DNA from: an uncultured Lachnospira sp.
GTDB taxonomy: Bacteria; Bacillota; Clostridia; Lachnospirales; Lachnospiraceae
Assembly: GCA_934359185.1 (NCBI GenBank)
Contig: CAKRLE010000001.1
Location: forward strand, 278,631 to 342,630
Reading direction: 5' to 3'
Length of the DNA stretch: 64,000 nt
The position numbers and the translations under genes are program-made. Below the pieces are notes generated by a model. That model saw only the letters and a program-made list of their open reading frames with translations, did no database searches and was not told the DNA's origin. Positions 1 to 8,781 of this stretch are shown in pieces; position 1 is the stretch's first letter; every line of letters starts with the position of its first letter.

Positions 1-533
1 TAATCCCCTATAAATTTCATTATGGTGTCAAATATTCCAGCTGAAAATGTCACCTGTCCAATCGGGATAACCTTGTATGTCTCTATAATTGCCTGAATAA
101 GGTATCTATGAAGCCCAGATACAAGCAGCAGCAATAATAATATGTAATAATAGAAATTGCCAAATATACCTACCTGTATGCTAGTAGTAGGATCCATAAT
201 CTGTGCCATGGAAAGACCTGTATCCATATCAATTATTGCACCTGAATACATAATTATCTGAACGCAGAAAGCACTTACAACTCCCAGAAGCATTCCTACT
301 GCAACCTCTTTAAGCACATATGTTGCCAGTTCAATAACACTATTATATTCAAATGTCATATCTGGATTAGCTGTATAGACAAGAACTGCTACAAAAAAAG
401 CTAATCCCACCTTAGTCCTAGCAGGTGTATTAGCTGTATTAAATATAGCTGCCACATAGATAAATGAGGCAATTCTTATAAGAATCATAATAAACAGCAT
501 AAACTGTTCCATTGCAAATTCATAACTAATCAT
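1..533 (-). CDS. fliR: Flagellar export apparatus protein FliR, cut by the window edge
   Basis: FliR is a polytopic inner-membrane part of the flagellar type III export gate, acting with FliP and FliQ. I translated the reverse strand by hand from an ATG at 531-533. It gives about 177 residues of hydrophobic protein starting MISYEFAMEQF, with the typical stretch SGAIIDMDTGLSMAQIMDP near residues 96-114. The frame stays open to the window edge, so the C-terminal third is missing. It follows fliQ by 14 bases in the order fliP-fliQ-fliR, which supports the call. Confidence 0.93.
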   Translation of the reverse strand, partial: MISYEFAMEQFMLFIMILIRIASFIYVAAIFNTANTPARTKVGLAFFVAVLVYTANPDMTFEYNSVIELATYVLKEVAVGMLLGVVSAFCVQIIMYSGAIIDMDTGLSMAQIMDPTTSIQVGIFGNFYYYILLLLLLVSGLHRYLIQAIIETYKVIPIGQVTFSAGIFDTIMKFIGD

Positions 534-547
534 ATTATACTATTCCA

Positions 548-817
548 TCACATTATATACTGATTAAAACTGCCCCACAGATTCTGCATAAACGCAACAA
601 TCTCATTAAGCATCCAGGAACCCATAATCATAAGTCCGATAAGAATTGCCAGAAGCTTAGGCACAAATGTAAGTGTCTGTTCCTGAATTGATGTAAGTGT
701 CTGGAACAAACTTATAATAAGACCAACAATCATAGACACCAGCAATATTGGAACTGATGTCTTTGCTATAACCCATACTGTTTCTCTCGCTATGCTGATA
801 ACGTCACCAGTAGTCAT
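548..817 (-). CDS. fliQ: Flagellar export apparatus protein FliQ
   Basis: FliQ is a small two-helix membrane protein of the flagellar export gate. I chose the ATG at 817 (MTTGDVISIARE), giving 89 residues, the usual length for the family. GGGAG sits six bases upstream. A longer frame back to 844 adds nine charged residues (MRIKRREKD) that are atypical and lack a ribosome site. Two hydrophobic helices lie near residues 15-40 and 50-75. It sits between fliP and fliR. Confidence 0.93.
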   Translation of the reverse strand: MTTGDVISIARETVWVIAKTSVPILLVSMIVGLIISLFQTLTSIQEQTLTFVPKLLAILIGLMIMGSWMLNEIVAFMQNLWGSFNQYIM

Positions 818-848
818 GTCTTTCTCCCGTCTTTTAATCCGCACAAAA

Positions 849-1637
849 TCAATTAAATGTTGTCATGAGATTACCAATAATAAGATTCCATCCGTCTGCC
901 ATAACAAACAGCAATATCTTAAAAGGTGTTGATATTGTTGTAGGAGGCAGCATCATCATACCCATAGACATAAGAGTTGATGCAACAACCATATCTATAA
1001 CTATAAATGGAAGGTAAATAAGGAATCCTATAATAAAAGCAATTCTAAGTTCACTTATAATAAAACTTGGTATAAGCACTCTTAATGGAATATCATCCTC
1101 AGACTTTACAGAACCCTCCTCAAAATCAGCAACCTTAAGGAAAGTATCAAGATCTTTAGTAGATACCTGCTTCAACATAAACTTCCTTATTGGCTGGACA
1201 CCAATATCATATGCCTCCTGTGCCGTAATCTCATTATTAGACATAGGAACAATTGCACTCTGATACACCTCTGTAAATGTAGGTGCCATCACAAAAAAAG
1301 TCAAAAATAAAGACAAGCCTGCAATAATCTGATTAGGTGGAACTGTCTGCGTTCCAATAGCAGCCCTTGTAAAATGTAATACAATAACAATTCTTGTAAA
1401 AGAAGTCAACATCATAAGTATTGACGGTGCAAGAGAAATAACTGTAAGCACTAAAAGCATCTGCAGTACACTGGATAAATCTGATCCATCACCTGATGAT
1501 ATTCCAATGCTTATTAAGTTATCGCCATCTGCGGCATATACACATCTGGTAAATATTGAACATAATGCAAAAAATATGCCCATTCCCAGAGAAGCAGCAG
1601 CAATCTTTCTCCTGTTCTTCTTAAAAAACTTTATCAT
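849..1637 (-). CDS. fliP: Flagellar export apparatus protein FliP
   Basis: FliP forms the core of the export gate with FliQ and FliR. The protein has 262 residues. An N-terminal signal-like segment (KFFKKNRRK, then a hydrophobic run ending near VYAADG) is typical of FliP. The family signatures SFTRIVIVLHFTR and IGTQTVPPNQ lie near residues 79-105, and the C-terminal transmembrane part has MSMGMMMLPP. The gene is 14 bases downstream of fliO. Full family length, with nothing odd. Confidence 0.96.
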   Translation of the reverse strand: MIKFFKKNRRKIAAASLGMGIFFALCSIFTRCVYAADGDNLISIGISSGDGSDLSSVLQMLLVLTVISLAPSILMMLTSFTRIVIVLHFTRAAIGTQTVPPNQIIAGLSLFLTFFVMAPTFTEVYQSAIVPMSNNEITAQEAYDIGVQPIRKFMLKQVSTKDLDTFLKVADFEEGSVKSEDDIPLRVLIPSFIISELRIAFIIGFLIYLPFIVIDMVVASTLMSMGMMMLPPTTISTPFKILLFVMADGWNLIIGNLMTTFN

Positions 1638-1651
1638 AACACACTATCCGC

Positions 1652-2029
1652 CTAATCTTCCGGCTTGTCTTTTTTGAATTTTTCTAAAACAGATTTAAAG
1701 CTTTCAGATTTCACTTCTGTATTATTATCCGAAAGTTCCAAATTTCCCTGTTCTATCTCACTTATCACTGTAACAGTATCCTTACATACAGCAATAGCGA
1801 AAAATCTGTTTCCAATCTGAATAATCTGAATATACTTAGAACCTGATATCCTCATCGTTTCAACGACGTTGATATTGCCACCTGAAAGCCTGTTTCTTTG
1901 ATAATTACCAACGAACCTCGTAACAAAATATGTCAAAGCTAACACTAATGCAAATACAACAATCAAAGTAAGAAACTGTGAAACAGCTTCTAATCGTGAA
2001 GTTGACACTGCAAGCAACATATTCAACAT
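1652..2029 (-). CDS. fliO: Flagellar biosynthetic protein FliO
   Basis: FliO helps assemble the FliP ring of the export gate. The 125-residue protein has one transmembrane segment near residues 18-38, then a basic stretch and the FliO-type beta-rich domain with IQIIQIGNRFFAIAV. The C-terminal 30 residues are charged and low-complexity. The sequence is weakly conserved in general, so position between cheY and fliP carries much of the weight. It starts one base after the cheY stop, which suggests coupled translation. Confidence 0.88.
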   Translation of the reverse strand: MLNMLLAVSTSRLEAVSQFLTLIVVFALVLALTYFVTRFVGNYQRNRLSGGNINVVETMRISGSKYIQIIQIGNRFFAIAVCKDTVTVISEIEQGNLELSDNNTEVKSESFKSVLEKFKKDKPED

Positions 2030-2030
2030 A

Positions 2031-2393
2031 TTATCCTACAACTTTCTGAACCGCCTCAATAACACGATCTGCCTGGAATGGCTTAACAATAAAGTCCTTG
2101 GCACCAGACTGAATTGACTCAATTACCATAGCCTGCTGTCCCATCGCTGAGCACATAATAACGGAAGCATTCGCATCTGATGCTTTAATCTTCTTAAGTG
2201 CTTCTATACCATCCATCTCTGGCATAGTGATATCCATAAGGACTAAATCTGGCTTTAATTCAGCATACTTTTCAACTGCCTTAGCTCCATTCTCAGCCTC
2301 TCCTGCAATATTGTAACCGTTCTTAGTGAGAATATCCTTAATCATCATTCTCATAAACGCAGCATCATCGCAAATCAAAATGTTCTTTGCCAT
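2031..2393 (-). CDS. cheY: Chemotaxis response regulator CheY
   Basis: CheY is a single-domain receiver that carries the chemotaxis signal to the flagellar switch when phosphorylated by CheA. All key residues are visible in the 120-residue protein: acidic pair D9/D10, phospho-acceptor D54 (LVLMDITMPEMDG), S82 (IMCSAMG) and K104 (FIVKPF). It lies just after fliY, whose product is predicted to dephosphorylate it. The 84-base gap to fliY contains a TATAAT, so a minor internal promoter is possible, but I see no convincing -35. CheA, CheW and other che genes are not in the window. Confidence 0.96.
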   Translation of the reverse strand: MAKNILICDDAAFMRMMIKDILTKNGYNIAGEAENGAKAVEKYAELKPDLVLMDITMPEMDGIEALKKIKASDANASVIMCSAMGQQAMVIESIQSGAKDFIVKPFQADRVIEAVQKVVG

Positions 2394-2477
2394 ATCTAAT
2401 CTCCTATCCTATATAAAAATATCATCTTGTTTCATTATACTACATAAAAAAGCATTTTCCTACCATTTTTTTGCATT

Positions 2478-3758
2478 TTATGAATCCTTAATAATTTCAG
2501 TTATACGCACACCGAAACTTTCTTCAATTACAACAACCTCGCCTTTGGCAACATACTTGCCATTAACAAGTACATCTATAGCTTCTCCTGCAATCTTGTT
2601 AAGTTCAACAATTGTACCAGGTGCAAACTCCAGTATATCTTTAATACTTTTGGTTGTCCTGCCAAGTTCTACTGTAACTTCAAGTGGAACATCCATAATA
2701 AGGTCAATATTTTCTTTCTGAGTCAGACCGCTCACATCATTAGCAAATGGCTGGAATGCTGCTGGTGCAACATTGACATCCTGCTGTGGTGGATATCCAT
2801 ATGGCATTCCCTGTGGCATGCCTTGTGGTGGATATCCGTATGGCATCCCCTGTGGTGGGTATCCATATGGCATTCCATATGCAGGCATTCCCTGTGGTGC
2901 AGCCTGTGCATTCATATCTGGCTGCTGTACCGGCGGCGGTGTCATCTGCTGCTGAGTCGGAGCAGCCTGTGCTGGCGCTGGCTGTGGAGCAGGAGCAGCC
3001 TGTGCTGGCGCTGATGCCTGTGGTTCTGGTTGTGTCTGTGCAGGCTGCGAATCTCCTGACGGCATAAATAACTGAAGCAGTTCTTTAGCAAATTCTATTG
3101 GATAAAGCTGCATAATTTCACTATCAATCAAATCGCCAATCTGCATCTTAAATGATACTCTGACAAAAGAACCATTAAGAAATTCAGGCAGATCATCAAT
3201 CGAATCACTATATGTATCAATAACATCAGCAACTGGTGGACTGATATCAATTTTCCTGTTAAACATAGAAGACATTGATGTAGCAGCCGAACCCATCATC
3301 TGATTCATAGCTTCACCAATAGCGCTAAGATGCAGCTCTGTCAGCGGTTCTGAATCATCTGCATGTCCAGGTCCACCCATCATAAGATCTGTTATGATTT
3401 TAACATCATCTTCCTTAAGCACAAGTACATTATTACCATCTATACCTTCTTTGTATGATATCTGCATCATGACACATGGTCTGTCATATTTTGCTGATAT
3501 TTCCTCCCAGTTAGAAACTGATACAGAAGGAGTTGTAATATTAACTTTCTGATTAAGCAGTGAACTAAGTGTTGTCGCTGCTGTTCCCATGCTAATATTA
3601 GAAATCTCACCAACAGCATCCTTCTCAGATGCACTAAGCGAAAATGTTTCTCCTTCCGATGAAGCAGGTGCCGCATCCGCTGTCGGCTTTTCTTCATCTG
3701 AGTTATTCACGCCTGCCAGTAATGCATTAATTTCATCCTGTGACAACATGCCATCCAT
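2478..3758 (-). CDS. fliY: Flagellar switch protein / CheY-P phosphatase FliY
   Basis: FliY is a C-ring protein combining a CheC-like phosphatase domain with a C-terminal FliN (SpoA) domain. The N-terminus has MLSQDEINALLAG, resembling the CheY-binding peptide of FliM. Two phosphatase signatures of the form D/S-x3-E-x2-N are intact: DAVGEISN and SAIGEAMN. A long Pro/Gln/Ala-rich linker (roughly residues 235-330) with tandem GMPYGYPPQ repeats precedes the FliN domain. I prefer the second ATG (MDGM, 426 residues) because GAGGAG lies ten bases upstream; an ATG nine bases earlier overlaps the fliM stop but sits too close to that site. Confidence 0.93.
   Translation of the reverse strand: MDGMLSQDEINALLAGVNNSDEEKPTADAAPASSEGETFSLSASEKDAVGEISNISMGTAATTLSSLLNQKVNITTPSVSVSNWEEISAKYDRPCVMMQISYKEGIDGNNVLVLKEDDVKIITDLMMGGPGHADDSEPLTELHLSAIGEAMNQMMGSAATSMSSMFNRKIDISPPVADVIDTYSDSIDDLPEFLNGSFVRVSFKMQIGDLIDSEIMQLYPIEFAKELLQLFMPSGDSQPAQTQPEPQASAPAQAAPAPQPAPAQAAPTQQQMTPPPVQQPDMNAQAAPQGMPAYGMPYGYPPQGMPYGYPPQGMPQGMPYGYPPQQDVNVAPAAFQPFANDVSGLTQKENIDLIMDVPLEVTVELGRTTKSIKDILEFAPGTIVELNKIAGEAIDVLVNGKYVAKGEVVVIEESFGVRITEIIKDS
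2785..2880 (-). repeat. Tandem repeats encoding the FliY linker
   Basis: Three near-identical 27-30 base units inside fliY encode successive copies of a GMPYGYPPQ-like motif. They differ at few positions, which points to recent slippage or duplication. The length of this disordered tether is likely to vary between strains (inference). Confidence 0.8.
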
Positions 3759-3759
3759 T

Positions 3760-4743
3760 CTATTCATTCTCCTCTCTAATCACTTCTGTAACTCTGACTG
3801 CGAACTTTTCATTAGAATATCCAGGCAGTGCCATAAACTTCTTTATGTTACCCACATACACTTCAAGTTCTTCATCAACATGCCGATCGACTTTAATAAT
3901 ATCTCCTACCTGAAGATTAGCAAAATCAGCAACACTAATGGTACTAGTACCAAGAACAGCTTTAATCGGAATCTTAGCTTTACTAATAGCTGCCTCTATA
4001 GTATCTTCATATGAAGTACCATCTTTCTCTTTCATTGAAGAGAACCAATACTTCGTATTCAACTTATCAATAACCGGCTCGAGTGTATCAAACGGAAGAC
4101 ACACATTCATAAGACCTTCAACGTCACCTATCTTAATATTCAATGTTATAATTGCTATCGTTTCACTTGGCGAAATAATCTGGGCAAACTGTGAATTCGT
4201 CTCAATTCTTTCAAGCCTTGGATTAACTTTTACTACATTAGCTAAAGGCTCACGCAGCAAATTAACACATATGCTGAATATTCTCTCTAATATAGATAAC
4301 TCTATCTCTGAATAATCTCTTTCTTTATCAATCGGCGTACCTGCTCCTCCAAGAAGCCTGTCAACAATTGCAAATCCAAGATTGGATGCCATCTCCATAA
4401 TAACATTGCCTGTTAATGGCTCCATTCCAATAACACCTAAAAGCACTGGATTAGACAAAGCATTAGAAAACTCTGAATAAATAACAACCTCTGAATTGAC
4501 AACATCTACATTGACTGACTTACGAAGATATGCAGGAAGATTGGTTGCAAGTAATCTCGAAAAATGTTCAAATATTATCTCTAATGTTCTTAAATGTTCT
4601 TTCGAGAATTTTGCAGGTCTGGCAAAATCATAGTTCTTAACCTGCTTTTCTTCAGAAACTTTCGCCTCGTCAATATCAAGCTCTCCTGTACTTAAAGCTT
4701 TCAGCAGGTTATCGATCTCGCTTTGGGACAAGACCTCTCCCAT
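3760..4743 (-). CDS. fliM: Flagellar motor switch protein FliM
   Basis: FliM is the middle C-ring component that binds CheY-P and sets rotation direction. The 327-residue protein starts with the CheY-binding peptide LSQSEIDNLL (residues 5-14). A central CheC-like domain follows, with DRLLGGAGTP, and then a C-terminal SpoA domain ending in KFAVRVTEVI. AGGAGGTGAAGG lies just upstream of the ATG. Its stop overlaps the upstream alternative start of fliY, so the two switch proteins are probably translated in a coupled way. Confidence 0.97.
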   Translation of the reverse strand: MGEVLSQSEIDNLLKALSTGELDIDEAKVSEEKQVKNYDFARPAKFSKEHLRTLEIIFEHFSRLLATNLPAYLRKSVNVDVVNSEVVIYSEFSNALSNPVLLGVIGMEPLTGNVIMEMASNLGFAIVDRLLGGAGTPIDKERDYSEIELSILERIFSICVNLLREPLANVVKVNPRLERIETNSQFAQIISPSETIAIITLNIKIGDVEGLMNVCLPFDTLEPVIDKLNTKYWFSSMKEKDGTSYEDTIEAAISKAKIPIKAVLGTSTISVADFANLQVGDIIKVDRHVDEELEVYVGNIKKFMALPGYSNEKFAVRVTEVIREENE

Positions 4744-4779
4744 CTTCCTTCACCTCCATTCATCCTTAATTAATAAATT

Positions 4780-5310
4780 TTACTGTGTAACTACTGAGTA
4801 AATAGTTACCGAATATATGCATTCTGTCTGGAACTGATCCTGAAGTTCTGCTAACAGATCACTTTCAATCTTAGACATATTCTTTTCTATTGCATCGTAT
4901 GAATACTTCTGGGCTTCCTTAGTAATTGTACTTACTATAACCTTCATACCATTATTAATGCTTGTACTCTTAGTTGAATAATCTTTAGCCTTGCTGTTAA
5001 GTCCAAGTGAAACCTTTAATACTGCATAATGTGTCTTGCCATTAGTTGTGTATGATACAGTGATGCTGTTGTTATCACCGCTTGTAACATCCACATACAC
5101 AATGTCACTCTCATTAACCCGTCCAGTTGATGTCGAATCACCTGAAGTTGTAATTCCTCCTACATCGAGATCAATAATCTCGGCCACCTTAGTAATAAGA
5201 TTATTGGTTTTCCTGTTAGTCGATACTAAAGAAAATGTAAGTAACACTGTTAAAACAAGATTGATAAGAACCAATGCCAGTGTTATGACATTAAGCATAC
5301 TCTTTTTCAT
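4780..5310 (-). CDS. fliL: Flagellar basal body protein FliL
   Basis: FliL associates with the stator and basal body. The 176-residue protein has a short cytoplasmic N-terminus, one transmembrane helix near residues 8-30, and an extracytoplasmic domain with the stomatin-like pattern expected of FliL, ending IYSVTIYSVVTQ. Low overall conservation makes position (motB-fliL-fliM) an important part of the call. It starts 22 bases after motB. Confidence 0.85.
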   Translation of the reverse strand: MKKSMLNVITLALVLINLVLTVLLTFSLVSTNRKTNNLITKVAEIIDLDVGGITTSGDSTSTGRVNESDIVYVDVTSGDNNSITVSYTTNGKTHYAVLKVSLGLNSKAKDYSTKSTSINNGMKVIVSTITKEAQKYSYDAIEKNMSKIESDLLAELQDQFQTECIYSVTIYSVVTQ

Positions 5311-5332
5311 ATAGCTCCTCCATGATTAAATA

Positions 5333-6142
5333 TTAACTCTTACTATATAATGAATTATATATCTTAATTTCAACTCGTCTGTTCTGAGCCCGTCCCTCTG
5401 CTGTACTGTTAGAAGCTACCGGGACTGCCTCTCCTCTTCCAGACGATGTCAGGCTTGTCGGATCAAATCCCTTTTCACTGACAAAATAATCAAATACTGT
5501 ATATGCCCTGTATATAGATAACATCATGTTATCAGGATACTGTGCTGTCTTAATAGGGACGTTGTCTGTATGTCCTTCAATTGTAATCGTGTTAGCATCA
5601 TATTGCTTGACAGAATCTGCAACCTTATCAACTATAGCAACTGCACCGCTTTTAAAATCTGAGCGTCCAGAGTCAAAAAGAATTGCTCCATTAAGATTAA
5701 GCAGTACATATTCGCTTGTAGCAGTAACCTCTACCTGGTCAGCAACATTCTTAGCTTCCAATGCTGCCTCAATCTGTTCAGCCATCTGTTCTGACTGTGA
5801 TAACCCTTCCTGCTTTATCTGCTCATATGCATCATTATTCTCCTGTGTAACATCACCCTCTGAATTAAGTCCTACATTGTTATAAAATTCACTCAATGCA
5901 TTAAGCTGGCTTGCACCGCTCGCTATAAGCACTCCCTCGTCAGACAATACTGAACCGCCTGATGGAAGCACACTGAATGTAGCTGCTAATGCTGCTGACA
6001 ATTCCTGAAACTTCTGCGAATCAATTGTTGACATAGAAAACAAAAGTACGAAGAAGCACAGAAGAAGATTCATCAAATCACTGAAAGTTGACATCCAGGC
6101 TGGCGCGCCGGGTGCACTTTCCTCTGGTTTTCTCTTTGCCAT
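5333..6142 (-). CDS. motB: Flagellar stator protein MotB
   Basis: MotB anchors the proton-driven stator to peptidoglycan. The N-terminus has WMSTFSDLMNLLLCFFVLLF, placing the proton-carrying aspartate at D22 at the start of the single transmembrane helix. The C-terminal OmpA-like peptidoglycan-binding domain is complete, with TIEGHTDNVPI and GRAQNRRVEIKIYN. Length (269 residues) is normal. Its ATG overlaps the motA stop as TAATG, so the two stator proteins are translationally coupled. Confidence 0.97.
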   Translation of the reverse strand: MAKRKPEESAPGAPAWMSTFSDLMNLLLCFFVLLFSMSTIDSQKFQELSAALAATFSVLPSGGSVLSDEGVLIASGASQLNALSEFYNNVGLNSEGDVTQENNDAYEQIKQEGLSQSEQMAEQIEAALEAKNVADQVEVTATSEYVLLNLNGAILFDSGRSDFKSGAVAIVDKVADSVKQYDANTITIEGHTDNVPIKTAQYPDNMMLSIYRAYTVFDYFVSEKGFDPTSLTSSGRGEAVPVASNSTAEGRAQNRRVEIKIYNSLYSKS

Positions 6143-6930
6143 TAACGCTCACCTTCCTCCTGTGATACAGCATTACGTGCTGTTGGTGACAAGAATGACT
6201 TAAGCTTTTCCTCAATTACTCTTGGGTTCTCACCTGCCTGTATCGATAAAAGTCCTTCTATAACAATCTCTTTCATCTGATACTCTTTGCTGTTAATATT
6301 CTTCATCTTAGATGCGACAGGTGTACAGAACCAGTTAGCAATAACTGAACCATACAATGTAGTAAGAAGAGCAACCGCCATAGATGGTCCAATTGCATTG
6401 AAATCACTAAGATTCTTAAGCATGTTAACCAGACCGATAAGTGTACCAATCATTCCCCATGCAGGACCAAATGACGCCCATGTCTCAAAGAAACCTGCCA
6501 TTGCTCTGTGACGGTCATCCATATTGACAAGTTCTGTCTCAAGTATCCCTCTTACAAGCTCTGGTTCCGTTCCATCGACAATCAAAAGGATACCTTTCTT
6601 CATAAATTCATCATCAAGATTGCCTGCAACCTCCTCAAGTGCAAGAAGGCCTTCCTTACGGGCAACATTAGACAAATCTATAATCTGCTTAATAACTGCT
6701 CCGTTATCAATTTTAGGATCTTTAAATGCCACTCCTGCACCCTTGAATCCTGCAATAAATTCTGATATGGTAAATCCTGTCATCAAGCTGGTAAGTGAAC
6801 CACCAATTGTAATGATAACTGACGGCAAATCGAAGAAGTTACCAAGTGCCGAAACACCAGCACCTGATATAATACCAAACAAAATCATTACAACGCCGAC
6901 AACTAAACCTATGAGTGTAGCTAAATCCAC
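6142..6930 (-). CDS. motA: Flagellar stator protein MotA
   Basis: MotA forms the proton channel with MotB and generates torque against FliG. The 262-residue protein has the four expected transmembrane segments, with the conserved GPAWGMIGTLIGLVNML in the third and a charged cytoplasmic loop between helices 2 and 3. Its position after flbD and before motB is the Clostridia arrangement, in which motAB are embedded in the large fla operon. Confidence 0.97.
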   Translation of the reverse strand: MDLATLIGLVVGVVMILFGIISGAGVSALGNFFDLPSVIITIGGSLTSLMTGFTISEFIAGFKGAGVAFKDPKIDNGAVIKQIIDLSNVARKEGLLALEEVAGNLDDEFMKKGILLIVDGTEPELVRGILETELVNMDDRHRAMAGFFETWASFGPAWGMIGTLIGLVNMLKNLSDFNAIGPSMAVALLTTLYGSVIANWFCTPVASKMKNINSKEYQMKEIVIEGLLSIQAGENPRVIEEKLKSFLSPTARNAVSQEEGER

Positions 6931-6954
6931 TGTTACGCACCATCCTATTCTTTA

Positions 6955-7146
6955 TTATTCTATATAATGTATTTTTCTTTTATATTCGATAACCTTATTA
7001 ACAATCTCCTCACACGATTCCTTAACAACGTACTTGGTACCTGTTGTCAGTGTGATTACTGTATCAGGAGTTTCCTCCACTGTCTGTATAATCTCTGCAT
7101 TCACAACAAACACAGATTCATTGAACCTTGTGACTTTTATCATCAT
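6955..7146 (-). CDS. flbD: FlbD/SwrD family flagellar protein
   Basis: This 63-residue protein belongs to the FlbD family (SwrD, formerly YlzI, in Bacillus subtilis), which raises stator power for swarming. The family pattern is clear: MIKVTRFNESVFVVNAEIIQ at the start, then TPDTVITLTTGTKYVVKES. A clear AGGGGA precedes two adjacent ATG codons. It directly precedes motA, consistent with a stator role. It is also the first gene after the terminator that follows flgE. Confidence 0.9.
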   Translation of the reverse strand: MMIKVTRFNESVFVVNAEIIQTVEETPDTVITLTTGTKYVVKESCEEIVNKVIEYKRKIHYIE

Positions 7147-7278
7147 ATTCCCCTATGTATAGAAAATTATTAAGTTCATATCTATATACTGTGTATAAAT
7201 TTATAGTACCCCATCTAAAAATATCACATATATTAAACCACAATTTGGAAATATTAGCAACTCATATAACCAATTTTT

Positions 7279-7315
7279 TAAAAAAATGGCATGAAAGTAT
7301 GATACTCTCATGCCA
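7279..7315 (-). terminator. Intrinsic terminator after flgE, inside the fla operon
   Basis: On the minus strand a 13-bp stem (TGGCATGAGAGTA paired with TACTTTCATGCCA, one G-U pair, three-base loop) is followed by seven T residues. The position, between flgE and flbD, would uncouple the rod/hook genes from the stator/switch/export genes unless read through. I saw no convincing promoter between it and flbD. Confidence 0.85.
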
Positions 7316-7357
7316 TAATTATGTATTATTAAATTTATACTAAACTGATGCTTATTA

Positions 7358-8689
7358 CTATCTCTTAAGATTGATAAGTTCCTCTAACATTGTATCTGAT
7401 ACTGTGATAATTCTTGAGTTAGCCTGGAAGCCTCTCTGTGTTGTTATCATAGTTGTAAACTGGTCAGAAAGGTCTACGTTTGACATTTCAAGGTATCCAG
7501 AACTCATCTTGCCGCCTGATGAAGCTACCTCTTCACCAATTCCATTAAATTCACCTGAGTTAAGTGTTGCAGCATACATATTCTCTCCAACCTTCTCAAG
7601 ACCAGCAGGGTTAGAGAAAGTAGCAACTGCAATCTGCGCAATAGTCTTAACATCACCATTGCTGTAGTTGGCTACGATACAACCCTTATCATCAACGCCA
7701 ACTGATGTCATAGTACCAACGCCTTTACCAGCGCCTTCCACAACCCCTGTTGTTTCATTTTTAATACCCATGCTATCCTTAAGATTAGTTGTCTCATTAA
7801 ATCTTGTAAGCGATGAAACATCTATCGTAATAGGATTCGTTATATTCGCAACATCATCCTTACAGTCAACACCACCATCTGGAGCCTGACCATTTGCTGT
7901 AAATGTTCCTAATGTTATGCTGCTTCCCGCTGCAACCTTTCCAGTCTTAGGGTCAAATGCAACAGTTCCTGTAACCGTTGCTGCTAAATTGGTCTTCTGT
8001 CCATTCTTAGTAATTGCTGTACAAGCAACATCATATGTTGATGAGGTCGTCGCATTTGGTGTCAGTGTTAAACTTGCCTGATACCTGTTACCAAGCGTGT
8101 CATAAAATGAAATTGTTGTTGTTGAACTTCCAGTGTCAGATGCCTTAACATTACCTGTTAATGTAACTTTTTCTGTTGCCTTAGGCTCTGTGAATGTAAA
8201 ATCAGATTTCTGTGGATATATAGCCTGTACCTTATCCTTAACAATCGCACCAGTATCAGGGTCAGCATACCATCCCATTACATTACATCCACCAGATGTA
8301 ACAAGAGCACCATTAGTATCAATCTTAAAATCTCCAGCTCTTGTAAAATATGTGCTGCCTGCATTATTAATAATAAAGAATGAATTACCAGAAAGGCATA
8401 CATCCCATGTATTATCTGTACGCTCTGTAGCCCCCTGTGAAGTTATTGCAGTTGATATAGATGCAACTGTTGATCCAAGACCTATCTGCTTGGCATTAGT
8501 TCCACCCTTGCTTCCATCACTGCTTGGACCTGATGCAGTCTGTGTAGTCTGATAATATACATCACTAAAAGTTACTGACTGTGACTTGAAAGCCACTGTA
8601 TTGACGTTGGCAATATTATTACCGATAACGTCCATCTTTGTCTGGTGTGCCTTTAAACCTGACACAGCAGAGAACAATGATCTCATCAT
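7358..8689 (-). CDS. flgE: Flagellar hook protein FlgE
   Basis: FlgE polymerises into the hook outside the cell. The 443-residue protein has the rod-type N-terminal motif (SLFSAVSGLKAHQTKMDVIG and NNIANVNTVAFK) and the matching C-terminal motif (GYLEMSNVDLSDQF, TTQRGFQANSRIITVSDTML). The middle is the variable surface domain rich in Thr/Ser/Gly. GGAGG lies ten bases before the first of two ATG codons. A strong terminator follows the gene. Confidence 0.95.
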   Translation of the reverse strand: MMRSLFSAVSGLKAHQTKMDVIGNNIANVNTVAFKSQSVTFSDVYYQTTQTASGPSSDGSKGGTNAKQIGLGSTVASISTAITSQGATERTDNTWDVCLSGNSFFIINNAGSTYFTRAGDFKIDTNGALVTSGGCNVMGWYADPDTGAIVKDKVQAIYPQKSDFTFTEPKATEKVTLTGNVKASDTGSSTTTISFYDTLGNRYQASLTLTPNATTSSTYDVACTAITKNGQKTNLAATVTGTVAFDPKTGKVAAGSSITLGTFTANGQAPDGGVDCKDDVANITNPITIDVSSLTRFNETTNLKDSMGIKNETTGVVEGAGKGVGTMTSVGVDDKGCIVANYSNGDVKTIAQIAVATFSNPAGLEKVGENMYAATLNSGEFNGIGEEVASSGGKMSSGYLEMSNVDLSDQFTTMITTQRGFQANSRIITVSDTMLEELINLKR

Positions 8690-8781
8690 AGGATTAGTAC
8701 CTCCAAAAATTTACTATGATAAGCTGTTTAATCTTAATCCCATCTGGCATTCAGGGATTATAAGCCTCCTTAAAGGTCCAG

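Noticed and set aside
2394..2477. Internal promoter upstream of cheY
   Set aside because: A TATAAT is present but the matching -35 position is not recognisable, so it was not listed.
2773..2955. Plus-strand ORF with a striking Cys/Gly/Tyr-rich repeat (CGGYPYGIPCG)
   Set aside because: It is the antisense of the FliY linker repeats; no ribosome site or independent support.
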